64,000 nucleotides of DNA from Beduini massiliensis (GCF_000829905.1 NZ_CDPP01000006.1:765177-829176); one strand, 5' to 3'; positions 1 through 9,949 are shown, counted from the stretch's first letter. A program made the numbers and translations. The notes: generated by a model not told the origin, from the sequence alone.

Positions 1-2
1 GT

Positions 3-314
3 GCCATGGTGGGCAGTCCGGAAATTTTAATCATGGATGACAGTGCTAGTGCATTGGATTTTGCGACAGATGCGGCTTTAAGAAAAGCAATTTATAAAAA
101 CATGAAAAATACGACTGTGATCATTGTTTCACAGCGTGTTAATACAGTAAGAAATGCAGATTTGATTGTAGTTTTAGACGAAGGTCAGATTGTGGGAAAA
201 GGAACACACTTATCATTATTAAAAGATTGCGGGATTTATGAAGAAATCTGTAAGTCTCAGTTATCTAGTAAGGAGTTAGAAAATGCATATACAACCATTG
301 AAACGACTGCTTAA
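3..314 (+). CDS. ABC exporter half-transporter, C-terminal end only (degenerate ATP site)
   Basis: The gene enters from the left edge, so only about 103 residues of the nucleotide-binding domain are visible. The Walker B stretch reads LIMDDSASALD: the usual catalytic glutamate is aspartate. The switch histidine is glutamine (VSQRVNTV). Both changes are known from the degenerate-site subunit of heterodimeric exporters such as BmrCD, LmrCD and TM287/288. The stop lies 32 bases inside the next ABC gene, so the two are translationally coupled and almost certainly form one heterodimer. Substrate unknown; drugs or lipids are usual for the family. The ABC assignment is certain; the pairing is strong inference. 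Confidence 0.9.
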   Translation, partial: AMVGSPEILIMDDSASALDFATDAALRKAIYKNMKNTTVIIVSQRVNTVRNADLIVVLDEGQIVGKGTHLSLLKDCGIYEEICKSQLSSKELENAYTTIETTA

Positions 315-2025
315 ATATGTAAAGCCATATCGAAAATATTTTGTCGGGGCACTTTTAGGTGCTATCGGCAGTGTGTTCTTTACTTTATTAACGCCAATCA
401 TTATTGGTCAGGCTGTCGATCAACTGATCGGAAAGGGCTTGGTAGATTTTGGGGCGCTGATTATCATATTGAGAAATTTAGCGATCGTGGTGGCGATGAG
501 CGCAGTGCTGACCTATTTTATGCAGTTGTGTACAAATCAGCTTTCATATCGCACGGTGAAAGATCTTCGTGAAGAACTATTTAGTAAATTGGAAGTGATG
601 CCGTTAAAGTATATTGATACGACGTCTCATGGAGAAATTATCAGTCGGATTATTGTGGATATCGATTTGATCAGTGACGGATTACTTCAAGGATTCTCTA
701 ATATGTTTACCGGAATCATGACGATTGTTGGGACACTGATCTTTATGATGTCGATTAATTTCAACATCGCAATGATCGTATTCTTTATGACCCCGATCTC
801 ACTAGTTGTTGCATCGTTAATTGCAAAGTTCTCATATAAGTTCCTGCGTGGACAATTGGCAGTGCGCGGAGAAATGGGAGGATTTGTTGAAGAATACATT
901 GGTCAGTTAAAACTTGTGAAGGCATTTAGTTATGAATCTGTCAGTCAGCAAGAATTTGAAGAAATTAATGGCCGTTTACAAAAAATTGGAGTAAAAGCCC
1001 AAGTATTAAGTGCGATTACCGGACCCAGTACTCGCTTTGTTAATGGGCTTGTCTATGCGGCAGTTGGTATTTATGGGGCAATGAGTGTTGTTTATGGTCG
1101 TGTCAGCATCGGTCAGCTGTCAAGCTTTTTATCTTATGCTAATCAGTATACTAAACCATTTAACGATATCTCCAGTGTTATTACTGAACTGCAAAGTGCA
1201 GTAGCCGCCGCTCAGCGAATCTTTAGTATTCTTGATCAGCCGTCTCAGTCAGCAGATCATATACCGGCAGTGACATTGGATCATTGCGATGGAAAAGTGG
1301 ATATTGATCACGTAGATTTTTCATATCAGCCAAGTCGTCCGCTGATTAGTGATTTGAATATCCATGTTCAGCCGGGACAACGTATTGCGATTGTTGGTCC
1401 GACCGGCTGCGGTAAAACGACGATTATTAATTTATTAATGCGTTTTTATGATATCAATAGCGGAAGTATTAAGATTGAAGATCAGGATATGATGCTTTTG
1501 TCACGGGATCATTTACGAGGATTGTATGGTATGGTGCTTCAAGATACTTGGGTATTTGGTGGAACGATCAAGGAAAATATTGCCTATGGTAAAAAAGATG
1601 CGACAGATGAAGAGATCATAGCGGCAGCAAAAAAAGCTTACGCTCACAGCTTTATTAAACGTTTGCCGCAAGGATATGACACGATTATCAGTGATGACGG
1701 CAACAGTATTTCCCAAGGACAAAAACAATTATTGTCAATTGCCAGAGTGATGTTGTTGAATCCCCCTATGCTAATATTAGATGAAGCGACCAGTTCGATT
1801 GATACCTTGACGGAAATTCGTGTTCAGCGTGCATTTGATGAAATGATGAAAGGCAAGACAAGCTTTATTGTGGCGCATCGTCTGTCCACTATCAAAAATG
1901 CCGATACCATTCTAGTTATGAACGCCGGAAAAATTATTGAGCAGGGGACACATAATGAACTTCTTAAAAAAGAAGGGTTTTATGCGAACTTGTATCAAAG
2001 TCAGTTTGCGAAAAATGAAGATTAA
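283..2025 (+). CDS. ABC exporter half-transporter (TMD-NBD), catalytic partner
   Basis: A 580-residue fused permease/ATPase. The N-terminal ~320 residues hold six membrane helices of the type I exporter fold. The ATPase domain follows, with Walker A GPTGCGKTT, signature ISQGQKQ, Walker B LILDEATSSID with the catalytic glutamate present, and switch histidine in IVAHRLSTI. This subunit carries the canonical residues that its upstream partner lacks, as expected of the second half of a heterodimeric multidrug-type exporter. AAGGAG lies seven bases before the ATG, inside the 3' end of the upstream gene. A hairpin terminator follows, so this is the last gene of the operon. Substrate cannot be told from sequence. 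Confidence 0.95.
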   Translation: MHIQPLKRLLKYVKPYRKYFVGALLGAIGSVFFTLLTPIIIGQAVDQLIGKGLVDFGALIIILRNLAIVVAMSAVLTYFMQLCTNQLSYRTVKDLREELFSKLEVMPLKYIDTTSHGEIISRIIVDIDLISDGLLQGFSNMFTGIMTIVGTLIFMMSINFNIAMIVFFMTPISLVVASLIAKFSYKFLRGQLAVRGEMGGFVEEYIGQLKLVKAFSYESVSQQEFEEINGRLQKIGVKAQVLSAITGPSTRFVNGLVYAAVGIYGAMSVVYGRVSIGQLSSFLSYANQYTKPFNDISSVITELQSAVAAAQRIFSILDQPSQSADHIPAVTLDHCDGKVDIDHVDFSYQPSRPLISDLNIHVQPGQRIAIVGPTGCGKTTIINLLMRFYDINSGSIKIEDQDMMLLSRDHLRGLYGMVLQDTWVFGGTIKENIAYGKKDATDEEIIAAAKKAYAHSFIKRLPQGYDTIISDDGNSISQGQKQLLSIARVMLLNPPMLILDEATSSIDTLTEIRVQRAFDEMMKGKTSFIVAHRLSTIKNADTILVMNAGKIIEQGTHNELLKKEGFYANLYQSQFAKNED

Positions 2026-2042
2026 CAGTTTTAGATCAAAAT

Positions 2043-2076
2043 AAAAGGAAATCCATTGATAGGAATTTCCTTTTTT
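2043..2076. terminator. Bidirectional intrinsic terminator between convergent genes
   Basis: A GGAAATCC/GGAATTTCC hairpin with one bulged base is flanked by AAAA on the left and TTTTTT on the right. It can end the ABC exporter operon on + and the LicD-type gene on -. Confidence 0.8.
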
Positions 2077-2139
2077 ATTGTTTAATCTTAGATATAAAAT
2101 CGTTAAAGCAATAATAGCTATTAATGATTTAAAAGTATA

Positions 2140-2997
2140 TTAATTATCTTCATCGCCAAATTTTAAAACACTAGGATAATGATTTTTTCGATCTTCTACT
2201 GGAGGAAGCGTCATATAATCCCCAAAGTTTAACTTTAAATTTGGGTGTGGGTCATGCGCCATACTGATTGTTGTATCTTCAAAAGGCATCTCCTGAAGAG
2301 GGAAGATATCAGAAGTTTTAAAATATAGAATATTTGCCTCGTCACCAGAAAAATCTGTGACATAGTTATTTTCAATATGCTCATATTTTCTAACATTCTT
2401 AAGAAACTTTTTATAAAGCATTTTTTTTGAAATATGTAAAATTTTCATTATGTAGTGGATACATTTTACAATAATTGTGGCAAATACTTTAGCTATGTTG
2501 GGTAGATTATTTGGTAGTTTCACATCACTGTATTCTGACATAACACACATTCTTGCCCAAAACCAAGCCCAACGAATTTGATTTTTTCGTTTTTTAGGAT
2601 CAGTCGCTAATACATCAAAAGGAAAAATATCCAGAAATATACCAGATGTATATGTTCTATTTGTATCAGTTGCTTCTATAAACACGGTTCCTTTTTTAGA
2701 AAGTTTTGCAAAGGTTAAGACATAGCCATCAGTATTTTCAATAGTCAACAAATCATATTTTTCTCCTAGTTCTTTTGGTGCAATTTTTAAAAAACGTTCA
2801 TAATCTTCTCGCAACATGCAAACATCTATATCATCATCCCAAGGGATAAATCCTTGGTGACGTACTGCTCCAATTGCAGTTCCAGCAAAAGCAAAATAGG
2901 GAATATCATGTTTTGCACAAACTTCTTTAAAATCTTTTAATATTTCTAATATAATATTCTGCACCTTTTTTAAGGAAACGGGATCATATTCCTGCAT
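2140..2997 (-). CDS. LicD family phosphotransferase
   Basis: A 285-residue protein with the LicD-family hallmark: a nucleotidyltransferase-like fold with FAFAGTAIGAVRHQGFIPWD followed by DDDIDVCM, the metal-binding aspartates. Family members move phosphocholine or other phospho-groups onto teichoic acids, capsule or other surface glycans. The acceptor here is unknown and no other glycan gene lies beside it. I place the start at 2997 because GGAGG sits ten bases upstream. A longer reading to 3066 would pass through the promoter region and adds only non-conserved residues. It has its own promoter and is monocistronic. Confidence 0.85.
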   Translation of the reverse strand: MQEYDPVSLKKVQNIILEILKDFKEVCAKHDIPYFAFAGTAIGAVRHQGFIPWDDDIDVCMLREDYERFLKIAPKELGEKYDLLTIENTDGYVLTFAKLSKKGTVFIEATDTNRTYTSGIFLDIFPFDVLATDPKKRKNQIRWAWFWARMCVMSEYSDVKLPNNLPNIAKVFATIIVKCIHYIMKILHISKKMLYKKFLKNVRKYEHIENNYVTDFSGDEANILYFKTSDIFPLQEMPFEDTTISMAHDPHPNLKLNFGDYMTLPPVEDRKNHYPSVLKFGDEDN

Positions 2998-3037
2998 TGT
3001 ATAAGTTCCTCCATATTTTAAATTATACTCACTGATT

Positions 3038-3066
3038 ATTCTAATAATATGAAGAATATAAGTCAA
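3038..3066 (-). promoter_or_regulatory. Promoter of the LicD-type gene
   Basis: On the minus strand TTGACT (3061-3066) and TAGAAT (3038-3043) are separated by 17 bases. A second TATAAT-like box lies closer to the gene. Confidence 0.6.
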
Positions 3067-3092
3067 TATAATTATTAGTAATATATATTAGT

Positions 3093-3116
3093 AAAAAACC
3101 TAATATTACAATTAGG
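3093..3116 (-). terminator. Terminator of the DUF1846 gene
   Basis: CCTAAT and ATTAGG pair around a six-base loop and are followed on the minus strand by TTTTTT, just past the stop at 3127. Confidence 0.75.
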
Positions 3117-3126
3117 CTTTTAAAAA

Positions 3127-4611
3127 TTAACGATGATAAAGTTTCTTTGTTTGATATTTATCTTCGCAAGTTAAGTTCATATTTAATTTACGGAATGTTG
3201 TCATATCTACTTGTGATAGAATAACGGTGCTGTGTGCTTCACAATTCTTTAATTTATCTAGCTGCTGTAAAGCTAAATGAGACAAGGGATTAGTCGTTGC
3301 ACTGATTGCCAAAGCGATAAGAATTTCGTCAGTATGTAAACGTGGATTATTATTCCCTAATGAATTAATTTTTAAACGCTGGATTGGTTCAATAATACTT
3401 GGTGAAATTAAAGGAATTTCATCATTGATATTTCCTAATTTTTTCAATGCGTTTAATAAGGCTGAAGAACTTGCACCTAACAAAGAAGACGTTTTACCTG
3501 TTACAATGGTTCCATCTGGCAATTCAATAGCGACTGCCGGTCCATCTGTTAATTCTGCTTTCTTTAATGCAGGAGAAACACAACGGCGCATATCGGTTGA
3601 AATATTGGTTGTGGACATAATGATTTCAATTTTACGAATTGCTTCTTCATCGGCATGCCCCTTTTTAAACTCTACTTTTGTATTATAATAACGACGAATG
3701 ATTTCCTGATTGCTTGCAGCACAAGCGGCTTCATCATCACAAATGCAATATCCTACCATGTTAACCCCCATATCTGTCGGTGATTTGTAAGGACTCTCAC
3801 CTAAAATCTTTTGAAACATAGCATTTAATACAGGAAAAATTTCAACGTCACGATTATAGTTGACAGTTGTTTCTCCGTAAGCTTCCAAATGGAATGGGTC
3901 AATCATGTTGACATCATTTAAGTCTGCTGTTGCTGCTTCGTAAGCTAAGTTAACAGGATGCTTTAATGGCAGATTCCAAATCGGGAAAGTTTCAAATTTT
4001 GCATAACCTGCTTCAATGCCACGTTTATGATCGTGATATAACTGTGACAGACAAGTAGCCATTTTTCCTGAACCGGGACCCGGTGCAGTTACGACAACCA
4101 ATGGTTTTTCTGTTTCAATGTAATCATTTTTACCATAACCTTCATCAGAAACGATGAGTTCCACATTGTTTGGATAACCAACAATAGGGTAATGCAAAAA
4201 GACCTTAATGCCTAAGTGTTCCAAATGACTTTTAAAGGTATCTGCAGAGGGCTGATTAGAATACTGAGTAATCACCACACTACCGACATAGAGTCCGATA
4301 TCTCTGAAAGCATCGATTAAACGCAGCACTTCAACATCATAGGTAATTCCCATATCACTGCGAATTTTATTTTTTTCAATATCACCGGCACATACGGCGA
4401 TCACAACTTCTACTTTATCTTTCATTTCTAACAGCATCTTTAATTTGCTGTCCGGGGCAAAGCCTGGCAGTACACGAGCCGCATGATGGTCATCAAATAA
4501 TTTACCGCCAAACTCTAAATATAGTTTATTTCCGAATTGTCCAATTCGTTCCAATATGTGTTTTGATTGCAGTTTCACATATTTATCATTATCAAAAGCA
4601 ATTTTCTTCAT
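3127..4611 (-). CDS. DUF1846 (UPF0371) family protein
   Basis: 494 residues, full length for the DUF1846/UPF0371 family of Gram-positive bacteria, whose function is not established. The family's conserved features are visible: an N-terminal region beginning [11 protein letters not shown], a glycine-rich P-loop-like [14 protein letters not shown] near residue 175, and conserved [13 protein letters not shown] and [14 protein letters not shown] segments. The loop resembles a nucleotide-binding motif, but no catalytic activity can be assigned. AAAGGAG lies about nine bases before the ATG, and a TATAAT box on the minus strand at 4645-4650 suggests its own promoter. Confidence 0.9.
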   Translation of the reverse strand: MKKIAFDNDKYVKLQSKHILERIGQFGNKLYLEFGGKLFDDHHAARVLPGFAPDSKLKMLLEMKDKVEVVIAVCAGDIEKNKIRSDMGITYDVEVLRLIDAFRDIGLYVGSVVITQYSNQPSADTFKSHLEHLGIKVFLHYPIVGYPNNVELIVSDEGYGKNDYIETEKPLVVVTAPGPGSGKMATCLSQLYHDHKRGIEAGYAKFETFPIWNLPLKHPVNLAYEAATADLNDVNMIDPFHLEAYGETTVNYNRDVEIFPVLNAMFQKILGESPYKSPTDMGVNMVGYCICDDEAACAASNQEIIRRYYNTKVEFKKGHADEEAIRKIEIIMSTTNISTDMRRCVSPALKKAELTDGPAVAIELPDGTIVTGKTSSLLGASSSALLNALKKLGNINDEIPLISPSIIEPIQRLKINSLGNNNPRLHTDEILIALAISATTNPLSHLALQQLDKLKNCEAHSTVILSQVDMTTFRKLNMNLTCEDKYQTKKLYHR

Positions 4612-4704
4612 TTCTTCACACTCCTTTTTTCAACATCATTCCTTATTATAGCAAAGTTCGACTCAATTTACTAAACATATTTTATACTTTTAAACAAATC
4701 ATAA

Positions 4705-4733
4705 AGAAAAAGGAGCAAGCCTTGCTTTGCTCC
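4705..4733 (-). terminator. Terminator of the small membrane protein gene
   Basis: GGAGCAA (4712-4718) pairs with TTGCTCC (4727-4733). On the minus strand the hairpin is followed by TTTTTCTTT. Confidence 0.8.
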
Positions 4734-4740
4734 CGATAAA

Positions 4741-5100
4741 TTATAAGAGGGAAAGAATAATAGAGGGTAAAATCAGGATAATTCCCACAATAATATCACT
4801 GTAAAAAGCAATGACCTCACTCTTTGATGAAGGTATCGAAGTCGTTTGTTCAATATGATCATTACCAATTTTATTGACCATCTGATTAGCTTGACGACTA
4901 AAACTGAAACGATTAATCTGCATGCCATCCAAGTTCAAATAACTAAACCAAGCGATGGCGAAAAAGAGAATGCCACAGATAAATACGGGATACGTTAAAA
5001 TATAAGTTAAAGATGAATGCTGTATCAAATACCAGACCAGACAAAGAATAAAAACAAAACCAAGGCGCAGTACAATCTTCTGAAATAATAGTTTTTTCAT
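4741..5100 (-). CDS. Small membrane protein, unknown function
   Basis: 119 residues beginning MKKLLFQK. Three hydrophobic stretches are visible: two near the N-terminus (residues ~10-30 and ~35-55) and one at the extreme C-terminus. A polar region with QANQMVNKIGNDH lies between. No family is recognised. I chose the start at 5100 because AAGGAGG lies just upstream; a longer frame to 5175 has no ribosome binding site. It is divergent from the MarR gene, so the 187-base gap between them holds both promoters. Confidence 0.65.
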   Translation of the reverse strand: MKKLLFQKIVLRLGFVFILCLVWYLIQHSSLTYILTYPVFICGILFFAIAWFSYLNLDGMQINRFSFSRQANQMVNKIGNDHIEQTTSIPSSKSEVIAFYSDIIVGIILILPSIILSLL

Positions 5101-5242
5101 TATATATCCCTCCTTTAAGTCTATTTTATAATAGATTGCAACCTTTTTAAAGAACTTGCTGAAATAGATAATCAAAATAGCGAAAATTGTGAGATAATGT
5201 AAAAAAAGAAGCTTTTTTGTATCTTATAATTTTGATTTGTGC

Positions 5243-5274
5243 TATAATCGATTAGTCAATAAAGGTTGACTAAT
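5243..5274 (+). promoter_or_regulatory. -10 box and MarR operator palindrome
   Basis: TATAAT at 5243-5248 is followed two bases later by a perfect inverted repeat, ATTAGTCAA - six bases - TTGACTAAT (5251-5274). The palindrome covers the likely transcription start and ends a few bases before the ribosome binding site of the MarR gene. That is the usual position for autorepression by a MarR dimer. No good -35 is seen. Confidence 0.75.
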
Positions 5275-5287
5275 AGGAGGGAGTATA

Positions 5288-5719
5288 TTGGATTATTCTA
5301 CTTTAAAAAATGATCTGTTTCATATTCTTGTGCTTAATCAAAAAAGTTTAAAACCTTATGAAAATAAATCTATTTCAAAATTAACGATGCTTCAATTTCG
5401 TACGTTATGCGTATTAAATATAGAAGGGGATCTTAGCCTAAATGAATTGGCAAAGATTCAAAATATTACAAAACAACAACAATCTCTTATCATAAAAAGT
5501 TTAGTTAGTGTTGGTTATGTAAGTCGAATGATCGATGAAGCAGACCGACGTGTCATTCGTTTTAATATTACCGATGATGGAAAACAATTACTTGATGATC
5601 AATTATCTGGAATGGTGAATAAGATCGTCGAGAGATTTAAAAGCTTAGATGAAGATAAGCAGAAGGAGTTATATGCTGCTATTCATTCTATTTGTATGAT
5701 CTTAAAAGAGATTGCTTAG
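5288..5719 (+). CDS. MarR family transcriptional regulator
   Basis: 143 residues, the usual MarR length. The winged-helix core covers roughly residues 30-105, with LSLNELAKIQNITKQQQSLI as the recognition region and the DRRVIRFNITDDG wing with its conserved arginines. The start is TTG at 5288, preceded by AGGAGGG at good spacing. The stop is nine bases before the next gene, so it is co-transcribed with the large activator/dehydratase-like protein and presumably controls it and itself through the palindrome just upstream. The ligand is unknown; an acyl-CoA or fatty acid would fit the partner gene, but that is inference. Confidence 0.9.
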   Translation: MDYSTLKNDLFHILVLNQKSLKPYENKSISKLTMLQFRTLCVLNIEGDLSLNELAKIQNITKQQQSLIIKSLVSVGYVSRMIDEADRRVIRFNITDDGKQLLDDQLSGMVNKIVERFKSLDEDKQKELYAAIHSICMILKEIA

Positions 5720-5728
5720 GGGGTATTT

Positions 5729-8700
5729 ATGAATTTCTTGGGAATCGATATTGGATCTACAACAATTAAGTTGTATTTAACCAATGAATCAGATGAATGT
5801 CTATATCGTACTTATCAGCGTCATTATTCAGATGTACAAGCCAATCTGAAAAGAATGATCAAGGAAATGATGGACGAATTAGGTGACATGCCAATCCAAG
5901 CAGCCATGACAGGATCAGGGGGATTAGCATTATCACAGGCTTTAAATATTGACTTCGTACAAGAAGTGATCGCTTGTACATCAACAGTCGAAAAATATAT
6001 TCCGGAAACGGATGTGGTGATTGAATTAGGTGGTGAAGATGCCAAGATCACATATTTTGAAGGAACTTTGGAACAGCGTATGAATGGAAGCTGTGCAGGG
6101 GGAACAGGTGCCTTTATAGATCAAATGGCAAGTTTACTGCAAACCGATGCCGCAGGATTGAATGAACTGGCAAAACATCATGAAACCATTTATCCGATTG
6201 CCTCACGCTGTGGAGTATTTGCGAAAACAGATGTTCAGCCTCTTATCAATGAAGGGGCTGCAAAAGAAGATATTGCCGCATCTATCTTTCAGGCAGTGGT
6301 TAATCAAACTATCAGTGGATTGGCATGTGGAAAACCAATTCGCGGGATGGTAGCATTTTTAGGAGGCCCTTTGTATTTCTTATCAAGTTTAAGAGAACGT
6401 TTTATTGAAACATTGGGGCTAACCGACGAACATGTAATCTTTCCAAGTGACCCGCAATTATTTGTAGCTATGGGGGCATGCATTCATGCTCGTGAATCAA
6501 AATCCAATTTAATGCTCTCACAAATGTATGAACGTTTAAATACCATGAAACATCTTGAAATAGACCAAAATGATATATTACCGGTTCTATTTAAAGATGA
6601 AGATGAACTGACTGCATTCAGAAATGCGCATAATCAAAATCAGGTTGAACAGCGTTCTTTGGAGACTTACAGCGGAGATGCTTATTTAGGTATAGATGTG
6701 GGATCAACCACTTCAAAAATTGTCTTGATCAGTGATCAGGCAGAACTTTTATATACTTATTATGGAAGCAATAATGGCAGTCCTTTGGAACTGGTTAGAA
6801 AAATTATGATGGATATCTATGATCGTCTGCCTTCTGATGTAACGATTAGAAAAGCAGGGGTCACCGGGTATGGAGAATCTTTGATCAAAGCTGCTTTAAA
6901 AGTAGATTTGGGAGAAGTAGAAACAATCGCTCACTTTAAAGCTGCTCAGTATTTTATGCCCAATGTGGACTTTATTATTGACATCGGCGGTCAAGATATG
7001 AAAGCAATTAAGATCAAAGACGGTGCTATCGAAGAAATACTGTTAAATGAAGCTTGTTCATCAGGGTGCGGATCTTTTATTGAAACCTTTGCCAGTTCCT
7101 TAAAAATGTATGTTGAAGATTTCGCAAAAGAGGCTTTGCTGGCAAAACATCCGATTGATTTAGGAAGCCGCTGTACTGTATTTATGAATTCAAAAGTAAA
7201 GCAGGCACAAAAAGAAGGGGCCAGTATTGCAGATATTTCAGCTGGATTATCTTATTCAGTCATTAAAAATGCTTTATATAAGGTCATAAAATTAAGAAGT
7301 CCGGAAAATATGGGCAAGAATGTTATTGTTCAAGGAGGAACTTTCTATAATGAAGCTATTTTAAGAGCTTTTGAAAAAGAAACCGGAGTTATTCCTTTTC
7401 GGCCTACGATTTCAGGGTTAATGGGTGCTTTTGGAATTGCTTTGATGGCAAGAGATACCTGTCAGGATCAACGTGTAACGTCATTGCTTTCACCAAGAGA
7501 ACTGGAACATCTTGCTTATGCGAAAACATTCAGACACTGCAGTAAGTGTACCAATAATTGTGCATTAACGATTACTACATTTAATGATGGACGTGAATTT
7601 GTTTCGGGAAATCGTTGTGAACGTGGCGCTAATTTGCCATTGAAAGTTCACGATATGCCAAATGGATTCGATTATAAATATCGTCGTGTTTTCGACTATC
7701 AGCCATTACTGCCAAGTGTAGCACCAAGAGGAACGATTGGTATTCCAAGAGTTTTAAATATGTATGATAATTATCCTTTCTGGCATACGTTTTTTACCTC
7801 TTTAGGATTCAGAGTGGTATTATCTCCACGTTCCTCAAAGAAAATCTATGAAATGGGGATGGAGACAATCCCTTCAGAATCGGTTTGTTATCCGGCAAAA
7901 CTGGTTCATGGACATATCGAAAGTCTAATCAAACGTGGTGTCAATGCGATCTTTTATCCCAGTGTGATCTATGAAAGAAAAGAAGATCCTAACAGTAATA
8001 ATCATTATAACTGTCCTATCGTTCAGTCTTATCCGGAAGTAGTAAAAAATAATGTAGAAGCCATTAAACAAGTAAAATATATTCAACCTTTTATAACGTT
8101 AAATAATAAGCAAAAAGTCTTTGATACAATGAAAGAAGCTTTAAAAGAATATCATATATCAGAAGATTACTTACATAAAGCCATTGAGCTTGCCTATAGC
8201 GAATTAGATCACTATAAGGATGATATTTATAAAGAAGGTCAGCTTATCTTAGATTATATGGAGAAGCATCATTGTCAGGGAATTGTCTTAGCCGGGCGTC
8301 CTTATCATATCGATCCTGAAATTAACCATGGCTTAGCAGATTTAATTACTGCCGAAGGATTAGCGGTGTTAACAGAAGAAATGGTATCTAGTCAGCATGC
8401 TGTTGAGAGACCATTAAGAGTGGTAGATCAATGGATGTATCACACACGTTTGTACAATGCGGCAGCATTTGTCACAACGCATAAAGATTTGGAACTGATT
8501 CAGTTAACTTCATTTGGCTGTGGCTTAGATGCAGTGACAGCGGATCAAGTACAAGAAATCCTAAAAGCTAAAAATAAAATATATACATTGATTAAGATTG
8601 ATGAGGGAAGCAATTTAGGGGCCATCCGCATCCGTATTCGTTCTTTAAAAGCAACGATGGACGAACGTCGTCAGCAGCCGATTGACAAACCGGCAACAAG

Positions 8701-9949
8701 CTATGTGACAAAACCGGTATCATTTACTAAAGAAATGAAAGATAACTATACCATTCTTTGTCCGCAGATGTCTCCTATTCATTTTCAATTTATTGAACCG
8801 GCAGCAAGAAATGCAGGCTATAATTTGGTTGTTCTTCCGGAGGAAGGAAAGAAAGATATTGAAGAAGGTCTGCGTTATGTTAATAATGATGCCTGTTATC
8901 CAAGTATTTTAACGATTGGACAGATGATGAACGCCTTAAAGAGCGGACGCTATGATCCAAATAAAACAGCTTTAATTATGACACAAACAGGTGGCGGATG
9001 TCGTGCAACCAATTATATTGCCTTTATCCGTAAAGCATTAAAAGATGCCGGAATGTCCCAAGTGCCTGTCATTTCTTTAAATGTCAGTGGATTGGAAAGC
9101 AACCCGGGATTCAAGATTACTTATAAATTGGCTAAAGGAATAGCATTTGCCGCCGTTTACGGCGATTTATTGATGCGTGTGCTTTATCGTGTCAGACCTT
9201 ATGAAGAGGAAAAAGGGTCAGCCAATGCCTTATATCAAAAATGGGTAACCAAAATAAAACAGAATATCGATGACCTCAGTTATCGTACATTCAAGAAAAA
9301 TATCTACGCGATTGTCAAAGATTTTGATGAGTTGCCGTTATTGGATATAAAGAAACCTAGAGTAGGTTTAGTAGGAGAAATTTTAGTGAAGTTCTCTGAG
9401 GAAGCAAATAATCATATTGTGGATATTGTAGAAAACGAAGGAGCAGAAGCGGTCATGCCAGATTTGATAGACTTCTTCATGTATTGTTTCTATAGTAATA
9501 ACTTTAATCATCAATATTTAGAAACCGATAAGAAATCAAAACGTAATTCAAATTTGGGAATAAAAGCCATTGAATTTATACGTAAAGATATGCGCAAGGC
9601 TTTAAGAGCTTCAAAACGTTTTGATGAACCGGGACATATCGATGATTTAGCCGCAAAAGCAAATAAAGTGGTTTCAGTCGGTAACCAGACCGGTGAAGGG
9701 TGGTTCCTGACGGCAGAAATGATTGAACTAATCGAAACCGGTGCACCGAATATTGTTTGTATGCAGCCGTTTGGATGTTTGCCTAACCATGTCACAGGCA
9801 AGGGCGTAATAAAAGCATTAAGAGCGACGTATCCAAACAGCAATATCGTAGCGATTGATTATGACCCCGGCGTTTCAGAGGTCAATCAGTTAAACCGTAT
9901 TAAACTGATGCTGTCAACAGCGTTTAAATCACTGAAAAAGGAGGATTGA
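5729..9949 (+). CDS. Double BadF/HgdC-type ATPase activator fused to 2-hydroxyacyl-CoA dehydratase-like (DUF2229) region
   Basis: 1,406 residues. Two ASKHA ATPase domains of the 2-hydroxyacyl-CoA dehydratase activator family lie in tandem. The first starts FLGIDIGSTTIKL near residue 3, the second YLGIDVGSTTSKI near residue 321. Each keeps both cysteines that bind the activator's [4Fe-4S] cluster: C122 and C161 in the first, C443 and C482 in the second. The 39-residue spacing is the same in both. A cysteine cluster (CSKCTNNC and a later NRCERG) follows near residue 610, then a DUF2229 region, then an HgdB-like C-terminus with NNDACYPS, TGGGCRATN and MQPFGCLPNH. AGGGGG precedes the ATG. Known activators use ATP to drive an electron into a dehydratase. 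The substrate of this fused type is not established. Confidence 0.9.
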   Translation: MNFLGIDIGSTTIKLYLTNESDECLYRTYQRHYSDVQANLKRMIKEMMDELGDMPIQAAMTGSGGLALSQALNIDFVQEVIACTSTVEKYIPETDVVIELGGEDAKITYFEGTLEQRMNGSCAGGTGAFIDQMASLLQTDAAGLNELAKHHETIYPIASRCGVFAKTDVQPLINEGAAKEDIAASIFQAVVNQTISGLACGKPIRGMVAFLGGPLYFLSSLRERFIETLGLTDEHVIFPSDPQLFVAMGACIHARESKSNLMLSQMYERLNTMKHLEIDQNDILPVLFKDEDELTAFRNAHNQNQVEQRSLETYSGDAYLGIDVGSTTSKIVLISDQAELLYTYYGSNNGSPLELVRKIMMDIYDRLPSDVTIRKAGVTGYGESLIKAALKVDLGEVETIAHFKAAQYFMPNVDFIIDIGGQDMKAIKIKDGAIEEILLNEACSSGCGSFIETFASSLKMYVEDFAKEALLAKHPIDLGSRCTVFMNSKVKQAQKEGASIADISAGLSYSVIKNALYKVIKLRSPENMGKNVIVQGGTFYNEAILRAFEKETGVIPFRPTISGLMGAFGIALMARDTCQDQRVTSLLSPRELEHLAYAKTFRHCSKCTNNCALTITTFNDGREFVSGNRCERGANLPLKVHDMPNGFDYKYRRVFDYQPLLPSVAPRGTIGIPRVLNMYDNYPFWHTFFTSLGFRVVLSPRSSKKIYEMGMETIPSESVCYPAKLVHGHIESLIKRGVNAIFYPSVIYERKEDPNSNNHYNCPIVQSYPEVVKNNVEAIKQVKYIQPFITLNNKQKVFDTMKEALKEYHISEDYLHKAIELAYSELDHYKDDIYKEGQLILDYMEKHHCQGIVLAGRPYHIDPEINHGLADLITAEGLAVLTEEMVSSQHAVERPLRVVDQWMYHTRLYNAAAFVTTHKDLELIQLTSFGCGLDAVTADQVQEILKAKNKIYTLIKIDEGSNLGAIRIRIRSLKATMDERRQQPIDKPATSYVTKPVSFTKEMKDNYTILCPQMSPIHFQFIEPAARNAGYNLVVLPEEGKKDIEEGLRYVNNDACYPSILTIGQMMNALKSGRYDPNKTALIMTQTGGGCRATNYIAFIRKALKDAGMSQVPVISLNVSGLESNPGFKITYKLAKGIAFAAVYGDLLMRVLYRVRPYEEEKGSANALYQKWVTKIKQNIDDLSYRTFKKNIYAIVKDFDELPLLDIKKPRVGLVGEILVKFSEEANNHIVDIVENEGAEAVMPDLIDFFMYCFYSNNFNHQYLETDKKSKRNSNLGIKAIEFIRKDMRKALRASKRFDEPGHIDDLAAKANKVVSVGNQTGEGWFLTAEMIELIETGAPNIVCMQPFGCLPNHVTGKGVIKALRATYPNSNIVAIDYDPGVSEVNQLNRIKLMLSTAFKSLKKED

